10,197 nt of DNA from Thermoplasmata archaeon (GTDB lineage Archaea > Thermoplasmatota > Thermoplasmata > Thermoplasmatales > Thermoplasmataceae), in NCBI GenBank assembly GCA_021806355.1, contig JAJZXT010000068.1, positions 1-10,197 of the forward strand, in the 5' to 3' direction. Every line of letters begins with the position of its first letter. The stretch's first letter is position 1. A program made the translations under genes and the position numbers. Below the pieces are notes generated by a model. That model had not been told where the DNA came from. It saw only the letters and a list, made by a program, of their open reading frames with translations, and ran no database searches. Below, in pieces: positions 1 to 6,832 of the stretch.

Positions 1-188
1 CAGACAGAAGTGAAAGAGGTCGGATCGCATATTGCTTCATGCGTGCCTGCATCCGTAAAGTCAGATGGCTTAGCATGAAGGACAAATTACCTTCGGGCCG
101 AGGGGAATTCAAGCCCATGGAGATTCCGCCAGCAACCTTTGAAGTGGGAAGCTCCCTGCGAAAGCTGGGAGAGGAGGTCACGGAATAG
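1..188 (+). CDS. Possible C-terminal fragment of an IS605/IS1341-type TnpB transposase (cut by window edge)
   Basis: Reading frame 3 is open from the window edge to a TAG at 186-188. The peptide begins with Asp-Arg followed by a short stretch that could be the end of the third RuvC motif (DR-x-x-N-G-x-x-N-I in typical TnpB), although the usual Asn residues are not visible. It ends with KPMEIPPATFEVGSS and then a charged tail. A Pro-(Val/Met)-Glu element followed by Glu-(Ala/Val)-Gly-Ser near the very C-terminus is a pattern I associate with archaeal TnpB proteins. Only 61 residues are visible and no zinc-finger cysteines are present, so whether the full gene is intact cannot be judged. The alternative is a chance open frame: frame 1 is also open from the edge to a TGA near position 78. 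Confidence 0.35.
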   Translation, partial: DRSERGRIAYCFMRACIRKVRWLSMKDKLPSGRGEFKPMEIPPATFEVGSSLRKLGEEVTE

Positions 189-192
189 TGAC
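177..192. repeat. Short perfect hairpin at the end of the putative transposase frame
   Basis: GTCAC (177-181) and GTGAC (188-192) form a perfect 5-bp stem with a 6-base loop that straddles the TAG of the upstream frame. A second weak stem, CTCCC (152-156) with GGGAG (167-171), lies just before it. IS200/IS605 elements carry subterminal hairpins near the end of tnpB, which would fit. Stems this short are also common by chance, so this only weakly supports the transposon reading. Confidence 0.25.
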
Positions 193-466
193 AGAATTTG
201 TTTTTCCACCTGATTAACCTTTTCTCTCCCCTTCCATAGCGAGAGAAAATCAAGTTTCTCAAACTTGCTGACAATCTCCGGGTTTTCTGAGCCATCATCC
301 ATTCGATCAGCCACCCTATTTAGCGGAAGTAACATAGTCCAACTTCATTTAAGTTTTGTTTGTACGTTTCGGGATAATAGCGACATAGCTTTCATGAAAG
401 CAACCTTCAAAACTCTTTTTTTCTCTAATCAATCGATCTATTGAAATCCATAATCTCTTCAAGCAG
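189..466. other. Intergenic stretch with no recognised gene
   Basis: I see no supportable gene here. A minus-strand open frame across 87-335 runs over the putative transposase tail and has no recognisable domain. The AT content rises towards 400-480, approaching the promoter of the glycosyltransferase gene. Confidence 0.5.
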
Positions 467-482
467 GATATATTTATTATAA
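467..482 (+). promoter_or_regulatory. Archaeal TATA box for the glycosyltransferase gene
   Basis: The run ATATATTTATTATAAG is a good archaeal TATA-like element. Initiation about 25 bases downstream of its centre would fall near 498-505, giving a leader of only a few bases before the TTG at 510. The absence of a properly spaced Shine-Dalgarno sequence fits a nearly leaderless transcript. Confidence 0.5.
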
Positions 483-509
483 GTTTACACATAGGAATAT
501 GAAGAGAGT

Positions 510-1508
510 TTGCAGCACTGGATCTATGGCACGGTCTTCAATAATGTACAAACAATTGAGGAGTCTATTGCTTCTGTTTATTCACCAGATTCAAACATAG
601 CAATTGTAGACGCATACTCCACGGATGGCACTTATGAAAAACTCCTCGCTCTCAGAAAGGAATTCAACCTCACTTTGTCAAGAGCACGGTGCTCTAGGGG
701 GAAAGGCAGAGATATTGCACTCAGAATGTGCCCCGTTAACTCATTTGCTGCATACATAGATCTGGATGCAGTGTATAATGGCAATTTCAGGAAAATCCTC
801 GAAGAAGAAATTGATAGGACATTGGTCTGGCAGCATCACAGCCAGACTTGCTATTTCTCCATGGTTGATACTGCAATCAAGAAAGGTGGGTTCAGGGATC
901 TCAGTGTATCTGAAACGCTAGAGTTCATCCTTCGTTGCGGGATTGACCGAACCTTGCCTGTTCAAGTTGGTAGGAATATGCAGTACACCCAGAGTGGTTT
1001 CGGCGGTAGAGAACGAAGATATGCAACCGGGAAAAAGGCCCTTCTCAGAATACCAAGAATTTCAATAGATTCAACCAGGGGCCAGGGCATTTCCTATCAA
1101 GAATTCATAAATTATTATGGATACAGCAGGATTCCCCTATATCTGGCTGTCCTAATAAAAGGGAAGTATAGGATAGAACCACGAATTTCAAACATAGAGC
1201 TATTATTGGAAAAAGTCGTTGAAACCATGTGTGATCCCAGGGAATCTGGTATTAGTGATGATTGGATTGCTCTGCCCATTCCCTATCCACTCTTTTCTGA
1301 TAACGAAAAGGCAGAGGAAAAGATCCTTCAAAAATGGAAAGAGTTTCACAAATACAGGCGGATCGGGTCAGTGCCAAAATGGGGTGGGCCAGTACTAATG
1401 GATAGAGAGTTCATAGTTTACACATTAACCCAAAAGGGTTTGGAAAACTATATATCAGCCGATCCATACGAAGCGCTCTCAATGTCAGATTTTCTTGAAA
1501 TTGAATAA
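510..1508 (+). CDS. Family 2 (GT-A fold) glycosyltransferase-like protein
   Basis: Predicted to transfer a sugar from a nucleotide-sugar donor onto an unknown acceptor. The N-terminus has the GT2 layout: YGTVFNNVQTIEESIASV (residues 6-23), then IVDAYSTDGT (32-41), which corresponds to the usual V-D-x-x-S-x-D-x-T donor-binding turn, then RGKGRDIAL (63-71), and YIDLDA (82-87) supplying the D-x-D metal site. GGFRDLSVSETLEFILRCG (126-144) resembles the acceptor-side segment of GT2 enzymes. No membrane segment is evident, so the protein is probably cytosolic or peripheral. The start is TTG; an ATG at 499 is out of frame and there is no in-frame ATG until codon 73. The C-terminal half (about 190-332) is not recognised. 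It stands alone and converges on the minus-strand cyclase gene 35 bases away. The family call is fairly sure; the substrate is unknown. Confidence 0.8.
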   Translation: MQHWIYGTVFNNVQTIEESIASVYSPDSNIAIVDAYSTDGTYEKLLALRKEFNLTLSRARCSRGKGRDIALRMCPVNSFAAYIDLDAVYNGNFRKILEEEIDRTLVWQHHSQTCYFSMVDTAIKKGGFRDLSVSETLEFILRCGIDRTLPVQVGRNMQYTQSGFGGRERRYATGKKALLRIPRISIDSTRGQGISYQEFINYYGYSRIPLYLAVLIKGKYRIEPRISNIELLLEKVVETMCDPRESGISDDWIALPIPYPLFSDNEKAEEKILQKWKEFHKYRRIGSVPKWGGPVLMDREFIVYTLTQKGLENYISADPYEALSMSDFLEIE

Positions 1509-1543
1509 ATTTGGCATGACAGGCAAACAGCATTCTGATGTTT

Positions 1544-2158
1544 TTACGATAAAAGTATAGCTCTGCAAGGGGCTGCATCGGTTGATACGTTGAGTGGCAG
1601 CGCAACCAATATATAATCACCCGGGTCAATGTTTCTTAAGTCCAGAGCTTCGATTACAGTTATTCCTTCGCCCAGAAGAATCCAGTGAGCATCAGGTTCC
1701 TTGAAATCATATTTATCTATAGAAAGATAATCGATCCCAACAAGTTTTATTTTCCTTTCGACGATTAGTTCTGCTGCTTCCCTTGAAATGAATGAAAAGG
1801 TCGACCTGAATTTGCCAGAGTATGGAATAGTACTGGTCTTGAATAAAACCCTTTCACAGCCTTCGTCTGGAACATCTTCCGGTTCCACATTCCTGCCTGA
1901 GATCTGTACAACCTTCACCGGTCCCGCGAGGTTAGAAATTGGCACTTCGTGCGATTTAAAGCCGTTTTCTAACATGTGGAATGGAGCATCCATGTGTGTT
2001 CCTGTATGGCTTCCCATTGTTATTTTTGTGAGCTTTATGTAAGGTTTTAATTCGTTTCCTATGTGCTCCATGGAAAAAGGGGTATCCCCCGGATAAATTG
2101 GCGTGTTCTCATTTAGATTCCAGGTTATATCCTGTATCTTTGAATATTCCCATTTCAT
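1544..2158 (-). CDS. Cyclase/kynurenine-formamidase-family metal-dependent hydrolase
   Basis: A 204-residue cytosolic protein of the Cyclase family (PF04199 type), whose members include KynB-like arylformamidases. The hallmark H-x-G-T-H-x-D-x-P-x-H is present as HTGTHMDAPFH (51-61), giving metal ligands His51, His55, Asp57 and His61. The N-terminal DITWNLNENTPIYPGD (10-25) is the typical opening of the family. His158 and Glu170 (in GITVIEALDL) match the distal active-site positions. The ATG at 2158 is preferred because AAAGGT lies just upstream and it places the start 13 bases after the nuclease stop; a TTG at 2179 would overlap that gene. Metal-dependent amide or ester hydrolysis is likely. 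No tryptophan-degradation gene is visible nearby, so the substrate should not be assumed to be N-formylkynurenine. Confidence 0.85.
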   Translation of the reverse strand: MKWEYSKIQDITWNLNENTPIYPGDTPFSMEHIGNELKPYIKLTKITMGSHTGTHMDAPFHMLENGFKSHEVPISNLAGPVKVVQISGRNVEPEDVPDEGCERVLFKTSTIPYSGKFRSTFSFISREAAELIVERKIKLVGIDYLSIDKYDFKEPDAHWILLGEGITVIEALDLRNIDPGDYILVALPLNVSTDAAPCRAILLS

Positions 2159-2171
2159 GCTACCTTTCAAT

Positions 2172-2651
2172 TTATTCAACCTTTTTGTATCTTACGATTT
2201 TGTGCCCGCAAATTCTGCACTCCTTTATGTTCTCCTCATAGATTTTCCTGCATCCCTTGCACCGAAATACCCATTTTATCTCCTCTGCAATTGGATCCAT
2301 TCCACACGGTTCAAACGCTATATTCATGCTCTTTGCCACATTCTGTATTGAATAGTCATTTGTTACAATTGTTCCATTCTTTTCAAGAGCCAGGGCGAGA
2401 ACCTCTATATCAGTACTGCTGAGATATTTGAGATCACCTGTTATGCTGGCCTGTTCTTTGACCTTTATCAGGTTCCCTTCTTCCGGATCAGCTATTTTAA
2501 GCATTTCTTCCTGATCCCTCAAGATTCTGGCCGGTTTTCCCCTTGCTATCTCATATATAACCCCGGAAGGTACTACGAGATTCTCTCCAAGAAGGTTCAT
2601 AGAACCGGTAAGGATTGCTGAAGTATCGGGAACAAGGATTTTATTTCCCAC
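2172..2651 (-). CDS. nob1: Nob1-like PIN-domain and zinc-ribbon endonuclease (16S rRNA 3'-end maturation)
   Basis: A 159-residue protein with a PIN domain (about 3-112) followed by a zinc ribbon (about 128-153). Likely PIN acidic residues are Asp9 in VPDTSAIL, Glu34 in VIYEIARG, Asp81 in SSTDIEVLALAL and Asp99 in TIVTNDYS. The ribbon has C131-x2-C134 and C145-x2-C148. This order and length match archaeal Nob1, which cleaves the 3' end of 16S rRNA precursor in the small ribosomal subunit. The open frame extends upstream to a TTG at 2813, but that would overlap citrate synthase by about 130 bases and add a sequence without PIN character. The GTG at 2651 places the start just before the first beta strand. 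A strong AGGAGAGG sits at the end of the citrate synthase gene but about 37 bases before this GTG. A CTG start nearer to it cannot be excluded. Confidence 0.82.
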   Translation of the reverse strand: MGNKILVPDTSAILTGSMNLLGENLVVPSGVIYEIARGKPARILRDQEEMLKIADPEEGNLIKVKEQASITGDLKYLSSTDIEVLALALEKNGTIVTNDYSIQNVAKSMNIAFEPCGMDPIAEEIKWVFRCKGCRKIYEENIKECRICGHKIVRYKKVE

Positions 2652-2682
2652 CCTATCTTTTTTTATTATTTCTTTGTCCAGT

Positions 2683-3840
2683 TTATTGCCTCTCCTGTAT
2701 TGATATATATGTTTTTGGGCCTCTTTCGCCCACGTAAAGTGCCTTTGGCCGGAATAATTTATTGTTTTGAAGGTATTCCAGCGATCTTGCAGTCCAGCCC
2801 GAGATTCTGCCAAGTGCGAAAATTGGGGTAAATATTTCAGGCGTTAATCCCATTGAATAGTATATCATTCCAGAATAGAAATCAACGTTGGGAAATATTC
2901 CCTTTTCTCCCAGCTTGTTTATCATTATTTCCTCGACCTTGTTTGCTGTCTCAAAAATTGATTTCTTATCTGACTTCTCAGAAATATATGAAGCGTATTT
3001 TTTCAGTATTTTTGCCCTTGGATCATATACCTTGTACACTCTGTGCCCAAACCCCATTATCTTTTCTTTCCTGGCAACCATGGCCTCCAGATATGGCCCA
3101 GCCTTTTCCGGCGACCCTATATCCATTATCATTTTCAATGCTCTTTCATTTGCCCCTCCATGAAGGGGGCCCTTCAGGGTAGATATGGCAGATGTTGTTG
3201 CAGAGTATATATCGGCCAAAGTGGAAATTGTCACAAGAGCCGAGAATGTTGATGCATTCATCCCATGGTCGGCATGAAGCATGAGCGCCGTGTCCATTAT
3301 CTTGGTCTCCACCGGATCCGGATTTCTTCCGAGGGCATAATACAGGAAACTTCCCGCGTACGAAAGTTCACTCCTTGATTTCAGGATGTCCTTGCCTAAG
3401 ATTGTTCTGTGTATTGCCCCTACTATGGCTGGCATTTTTGCAATTATGGATATCGCAATTCTTTTCTGGTTCTCGATTGAAGAGTCTGATTCCCTGGGAT
3501 CGTAAGATGCCAGGTTTGATATTACGGTTCTCAGGGTCACCATGGGATGTGCCTTTTTCCCATAGGTTTGTATGAGATCATATGTATCCTGGGGAACTTC
3601 TGAATTCGCCCTCATTTGCTCAAGGTACTCAGTCATCTGTTTCCTGTTAGGCAGTTTACCAAAATTCAGTAAATAGGATATCTCTTCATAGTTTGAGTTT
3701 TCGCTTAGGACACTGATATCATAGCCTCGGTAGACTAACCTACCCTCCTGGCCATCCACAAATCCAATTTCTGTTTCAGCGGCTATAACTCCTTCAAGTC
3801 CTTTAGCATAAGTATTATTTTGGGTGTTAGAACTTTCCAT
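2683..3840 (-). CDS. gltA: Citrate synthase
   Basis: A 385-residue enzyme condensing acetyl-CoA and oxaloacetate to citrate at entry to the TCA cycle; some relatives act as 2-methylcitrate synthases. The conserved core is clear: HADHGMNAST (189-198), KGPLHGGANERAL (223-235) with catalytic His227, GFGHRVYKVYDPRAKIL (263-279) with His266, and FPNVDFYSG (316-324) with Asp320. These three correspond to His274, His320 and Asp375 of the pig enzyme. The C-terminal RPKALYVG (364-371) and final ISIQERQ resemble the Thermoplasma enzyme, and the length is that of the small archaeal form. The ATG start has GGGAGAT a few bases upstream. It is probably the first gene of a unit with the Nob1-like and cyclase genes; its stop lies about 30 bases before the nuclease GTG. 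Confidence 0.95.
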   Translation of the reverse strand: MESSNTQNNTYAKGLEGVIAAETEIGFVDGQEGRLVYRGYDISVLSENSNYEEISYLLNFGKLPNRKQMTEYLEQMRANSEVPQDTYDLIQTYGKKAHPMVTLRTVISNLASYDPRESDSSIENQKRIAISIIAKMPAIVGAIHRTILGKDILKSRSELSYAGSFLYYALGRNPDPVETKIMDTALMLHADHGMNASTFSALVTISTLADIYSATTSAISTLKGPLHGGANERALKMIMDIGSPEKAGPYLEAMVARKEKIMGFGHRVYKVYDPRAKILKKYASYISEKSDKKSIFETANKVEEIMINKLGEKGIFPNVDFYSGMIYYSMGLTPEIFTPIFALGRISGWTARSLEYLQNNKLFRPKALYVGERGPKTYISIQERQ

Positions 3841-3871
3841 TTTAAATCTCCCTCTTCTCTAATCGTAGGAT

Positions 3872-3883
3872 GATAATTAAACC
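3872..3883 (-). promoter_or_regulatory. Weak TATA-like element upstream of citrate synthase
   Basis: On the minus strand GGTTTAATTATC lies about 37 bases before the citrate synthase ATG. Initiation about 25 bases downstream would place the mRNA start near 3852, just ahead of the GGGAGAT ribosome binding site (3845-3851). The element is weaker than the TATA boxes at 467-482 and 10069-10086. Read-through from the ANL-like gene, which ends 80 bases upstream, is possible as well. Confidence 0.35.
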
Positions 3884-3920
3884 TTAACCGGAAGTATCAG
3901 GTTCAAATATGGATTCCCTG

Positions 3921-5663
3921 TCATAATTCCTTGAAAATAAGATTCAATACGGGCCTTCCTGACATACTCCTTGGAATTGAAGCTACAAATTGAATTTCAG
4001 ATTTCCTGATGTATCTTGGGAACCTGTAGTTCATGACTTCGGATATTTTTGATTCCCAAACTTTTGGAGAGGTGCCCTCTATTAGCAGTATATTCTTGAT
4101 TGATATTCCTGACTCGACGGATAAGAGAACTGCGCTGATATCTTTCATCACCCGTGATAACTCGTTTTCAATTTCGCCCGAGAAATCATTCAAATATGTT
4201 TTGGTCGCATCCTGTTTGTAAATTTCATCCTCAATAAAAACATCGTTTTCATTGGGCAACAATCCTTGTATCAGGAACGAATTATCATTTTGCGAGTTTT
4301 CCGGCGAATCAAGGTTTTCTTCGGACGTAGCTATCTGCTTTCCTGAGACAGAAAAAAAAGAACCCTTATCCTCCTCATTCGTTTTTTTCAGTATGAGTCC
4401 GGGGAAGATCCTGCCATCCCTTTGAATATCCGGCTTTATTTCTATGGATTCAAGAACCGTAATGGGTGTTCCACATCTCTCATCAAGTCTTACCCCTGCG
4501 ACTCTGGTCTTAAGTATGTTATAAATTTCCAGAATCTGCTCATTATTCCTCTTTTTCTGAACCATTATCAGATGTTTTGGGTGGAATTCTTTTCCAGATT
4601 TCAGGATTGCGGAAATATTCTCTTCGAGATAATTTTCAGATATGATTATTTCCGGATTATACCACTTTGTTGATTTTATAATTGCTTTCTGGTTCTCCAT
4701 AGAATCAATAATTACAGAATAACCCTTGAGGAGAGGGAGTAAAATACAAGTGACAATGGCAGGTACTGAATAGGTTTCGCATGAGGATAGAATTTTGGTA
4801 TTTTTTTCCAAGCCCTTAAATAATGATTCCTCAAAATTAATGGAGTTGTCAATACATTCATATGTAAAACCAATTATTTCACTGTTTTGACCATCCCTTT
4901 TAAAGAGCCTTTCGATGAATATATCGATTATTGGATCAATAGATTCCGGGCTTGTTACTTCCGAATAACATAGGCTTTCGAATAAATTGGTTCCGTCTTT
5001 TTTTCCCTCATTCATAATTTCCGGGGTTCCTGGTGAAAATTTACTCCTGTTCCTTGGTGAAATGAATGAATTTTTTGGAACTGCTATCTTAAATATTTCA
5101 GAAGAGATATTCTTTCCGTAGTGGTTTAAGATTCCATCGGAGGCTATTATTCCTGATGGGTTGATCTTGGATAGAGTGTCAAGAAATGTTTTCTCTGAAA
5201 CATATGGCTCAAGTGGAATCGCTATATTTCCCACTCTAGACATTGACAACAGTGAAATTATGTATGGGAGCCCTGGTGGTAGGGATATCATAATCCTGCC
5301 ACCTTTCTTGATGGGAAATAGCTTTTTTAGCCCGGAGGAAAAAGATTCGACAAAGCCCAGGAGCTTTGAATAGCTGAAAACCTGCCCCCCATAGATAACT
5401 GCTGCCCTGCTGCCCCGGTTAAGGCATACCTTTTTGAACTTCTCAAAATATGCGCTTCCTTCAGTCTCCACAGCCATGGAGTCTACATTCTCATTCTGCT
5501 CATTCTTTACTGGCAACCAGATTAAAATATCATTCAACTTAAAACAGTTTCCCATGATCTTGTGGTGAATTAATGCAAAGCCCAGATGCAGGATTATTTT
5601 CCTTACCTCTTCCATTGCTATTTTTAACTTTTCTTCTTGTTTATGCTTTTTTTCTCCTTCCAC
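3921..5663 (-). CDS. Degenerate ANL-superfamily (AMP-binding/acyl-CoA synthetase-like) protein, probable pseudoenzyme
   Basis: A 580-residue protein with the scaffold of acyl-CoA synthetases but altered catalytic motifs. Residues about 60-176 follow the usual N-terminal subdomain, with a typical RIMISLPPGLPYIISLLS (123-140) and NIAIPLEP (146-153). Where active enzymes have the glycine- and threonine-rich P-loop ending in Pro-Lys-Gly, this protein has GFTYECIDNSINFEESL (265-281), lacking those residues. A following segment, PAIVTCILLPLLKGYSVII (301-319), still matches the family. The C-terminal IQFVASIPRSMSGRPVLN (557-574) aligns with the F-V-x-x-L-P-R-T-x-x-G-K end of the family, but Arg570 replaces the catalytic Lys. 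Residues 430-480 are an acidic, low-complexity insertion. The start is GTG at 5663; an ATG at 5615 is the alternative. A non-catalytic or regulatory role is inferred. No partner gene is obvious. Confidence 0.65.
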   Translation of the reverse strand: MEGEKKHKQEEKLKIAMEEVRKIILHLGFALIHHKIMGNCFKLNDILIWLPVKNEQNENVDSMAVETEGSAYFEKFKKVCLNRGSRAAVIYGGQVFSYSKLLGFVESFSSGLKKLFPIKKGGRIMISLPPGLPYIISLLSMSRVGNIAIPLEPYVSEKTFLDTLSKINPSGIIASDGILNHYGKNISSEIFKIAVPKNSFISPRNRSKFSPGTPEIMNEGKKDGTNLFESLCYSEVTSPESIDPIIDIFIERLFKRDGQNSEIIGFTYECIDNSINFEESLFKGLEKNTKILSSCETYSVPAIVTCILLPLLKGYSVIIDSMENQKAIIKSTKWYNPEIIISENYLEENISAILKSGKEFHPKHLIMVQKKRNNEQILEIYNILKTRVAGVRLDERCGTPITVLESIEIKPDIQRDGRIFPGLILKKTNEEDKGSFFSVSGKQIATSEENLDSPENSQNDNSFLIQGLLPNENDVFIEDEIYKQDATKTYLNDFSGEIENELSRVMKDISAVLLSVESGISIKNILLIEGTSPKVWESKISEVMNYRFPRYIRKSEIQFVASIPRSMSGRPVLNLIFKEL

Positions 5664-5789
5664 CTTTTTGGGAAAGCACCAGGATATGTTGGTTGGTAAA
5701 GTCCTAAAGGATGTGCTGATTCAACTGGAGCAGCAGACCATCCGCTATTGCGATGGATATATTGCTCTATTTGGAGTCTAACTTCCATT
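5664..5789 (-). other. Gap between the accessory block and the ANL-like gene; possible remnant reading frame
   Basis: This gap should hold the minus-strand promoter of the ANL-like gene. The best candidate is a weak ACATATCC around 5683-5690. The minus strand is also open from an ATG at 5788 into the ANL gene. The peptide over the gap includes the tail-like segment APVESAHPLGLYQPTYPGAF, whose Pro-Val-Glu element recalls the C-termini of archaeal TnpB proteins. It has no upstream coding continuation, because the next gene occupies that region in another frame, so it could at most be a transposon scar. Chance is equally possible. Confidence 0.2.
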
Positions 5790-6371
5790 TCAAGACTGTT
5801 CAACAACTACAACTTGATTAGTATATACTGTATGTATCAGATTTCTATGTTGTCCTGATGTGGATATGTTATTCAATAAAAGACCATAAATTCCAGGACT
5901 AGCAAAATTTGATTTCAATATATTAATTGAAATTTTGGTGGAGTTGTTGGAGAGATTAATTGCGGAGATATAGGAGAATGATGGGATAGGGTAAATTGTG
6001 TGATGAAACTTGTTATCTAGATAAGTTGAGTAACCTGATATTGATCTAAATTGTGAAAAAGATGTGGAGGCATTGTGAAGGCTTTCGTTGCCGGTATAAT
6101 TTGATATGAAAAATAACCCTAAAGAGAACATGCAAGGATTGTGCCCGACAATGTTAAGCTGAAATGGATAATTGTCCCCTGTAACACAGATATCTATACT
6201 CACATTTATATTGTCACTTTGGTTATTAAAATAATAAAGAGAATTATTCTGTTTGACATCTACAGTAATATAGTTGAAGTTGGGATTGTTAGGATAAGTT
6301 TTCTGGATTAATACTCCTAAAAATATTACGAGTAGAACAATAAACAACACCCCAATAGTCTTGTTTTTCAA
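5790..6371 (-). CDS. Small membrane-anchored extracytoplasmic protein (paralogue C of the accessory block)
   Basis: Not recognised. The 193 residues comprise a short cytoplasmic KNK end, one hydrophobic segment (about 6-22, GVLFIVLLVIFLGVL), then an extracytoplasmic region rich in beta-formers. There are many N-x-S/T sequons, for example at 42, 56, 91, 95, 100, 139, 142 and 168, and two cysteines (62 and 80). TGDNYPFQLNI...PCMFSLG (64-85) resembles TGNVYFHF...FCMVYLG in the anchored protein at 8632-9174, and both end with a P-G/S-G-x-Y segment before a final valine/isoleucine-rich strand. Start TTG at 6371 overlaps the upstream stop by a few bases and has a very strong AAGGAGGGGG (6376-6385) at good spacing. 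It is the last gene of the unit. A role in immunity or in chaperoning the secreted protein is speculation. Confidence 0.72.
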   Translation of the reverse strand: MKNKTIGVLFIVLLVIFLGVLIQKTYPNNPNFNYITVDVKQNNSLYYFNNQSDNINVSIDICVTGDNYPFQLNIVGHNPCMFSLGLFFISNYTGNESLHNASTSFSQFRSISGYSTYLDNKFHHTIYPIPSFSYISAINLSNNSTKISINILKSNFASPGIYGLLLNNISTSGQHRNLIHTVYTNQVVVVEQS

Positions 6372-6832
6372 TTAACCCCCTCCTTATAATACACTAAAAA
6401 ATGGTAATTTCCATTTCCTGTGGGTGAAGCAAAATTAACACTTACACTCCAGTTCCCCGGATAAAAATCCGATATGTTAAACTGTTCACCAGCCTGAACA
6501 TATTCCCGCGCTTGAAGTTGAAATTTGGCGATATAGCAGTTTGTGCCGTTATATACTGTTATGCAGTTACCTGAACTAGTAACATTGGCGAAAGCAACAA
6601 ATAGAAAAGATAATATGTGCTCACTTGGCATAGTAAAATGAAAACAGTTAGATCCGTGAATGTTGTCTACTTGGTATAAGAATGTGAAACCTGTTGTATT
6701 TGGCCCAATTATGGTTATTGGAGGTGGGGATGTGCTGTTGTTATTGCTCTCCCACTTTTGATAAACCGGCAATGTAGCTACGGTAGTTATTATAATAATC
6801 ACAAGTACTATGTAGATCTTTTTAATTTTCAT
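6368..6832 (-). CDS. Small membrane-anchored extracytoplasmic protein (paralogue B of the accessory block)
   Basis: Not recognised. The 154-residue protein has a Lys-rich start (MKIKK), one membrane segment (about 6-23), a proline- and asparagine-rich linker (29-46), and a compact beta-rich outer domain. Cysteines are at 63, 90 and 99, in SNCFHFTMP, SGNCITVYNG and TNCYIAKF. Sequons are present at 31, 45, 83, 95, 119 and 127. FHFT and the C-I/M-x-V-Y pattern recall the anchored protein at 8632-9174, so the two may be distant relatives. The ATG at 6832 has a strong GGGAGGAT ribosome site (6838-6845) and overlaps the end of the permease gene by about 11 bases, which points to translational coupling. 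It probably acts at the outer face of the membrane with the ABC transporter; this is inference from context. Confidence 0.72.
   Translation of the reverse strand: MKIKKIYIVLVIIIITTVATLPVYQKWESNNNSTSPPPITIIGPNTTGFTFLYQVDNIHGSNCFHFTMPSEHILSFLFVAFANVTSSGNCITVYNGTNCYIAKFQLQAREYVQAGEQFNISDFYPGNWSVSVNFASPTGNGNYHFLVYYKEGVN

Noticed and set aside
87..335. Minus-strand open frame of 82 codons
   Set aside because: No domain, no promoter or ribosome site that I can see, and it runs antisense to the better-supported transposase-like tail.
1411..1629. Minus-strand open frame spanning the convergent gene ends
   Set aside because: It overlaps both the glycosyltransferase end and the cyclase end in a different frame and resembles no protein.
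2853..3575. Several plus-strand open frames within citrate synthase
   Set aside because: They are antisense to a clearly identified, well-conserved gene and have no start context.
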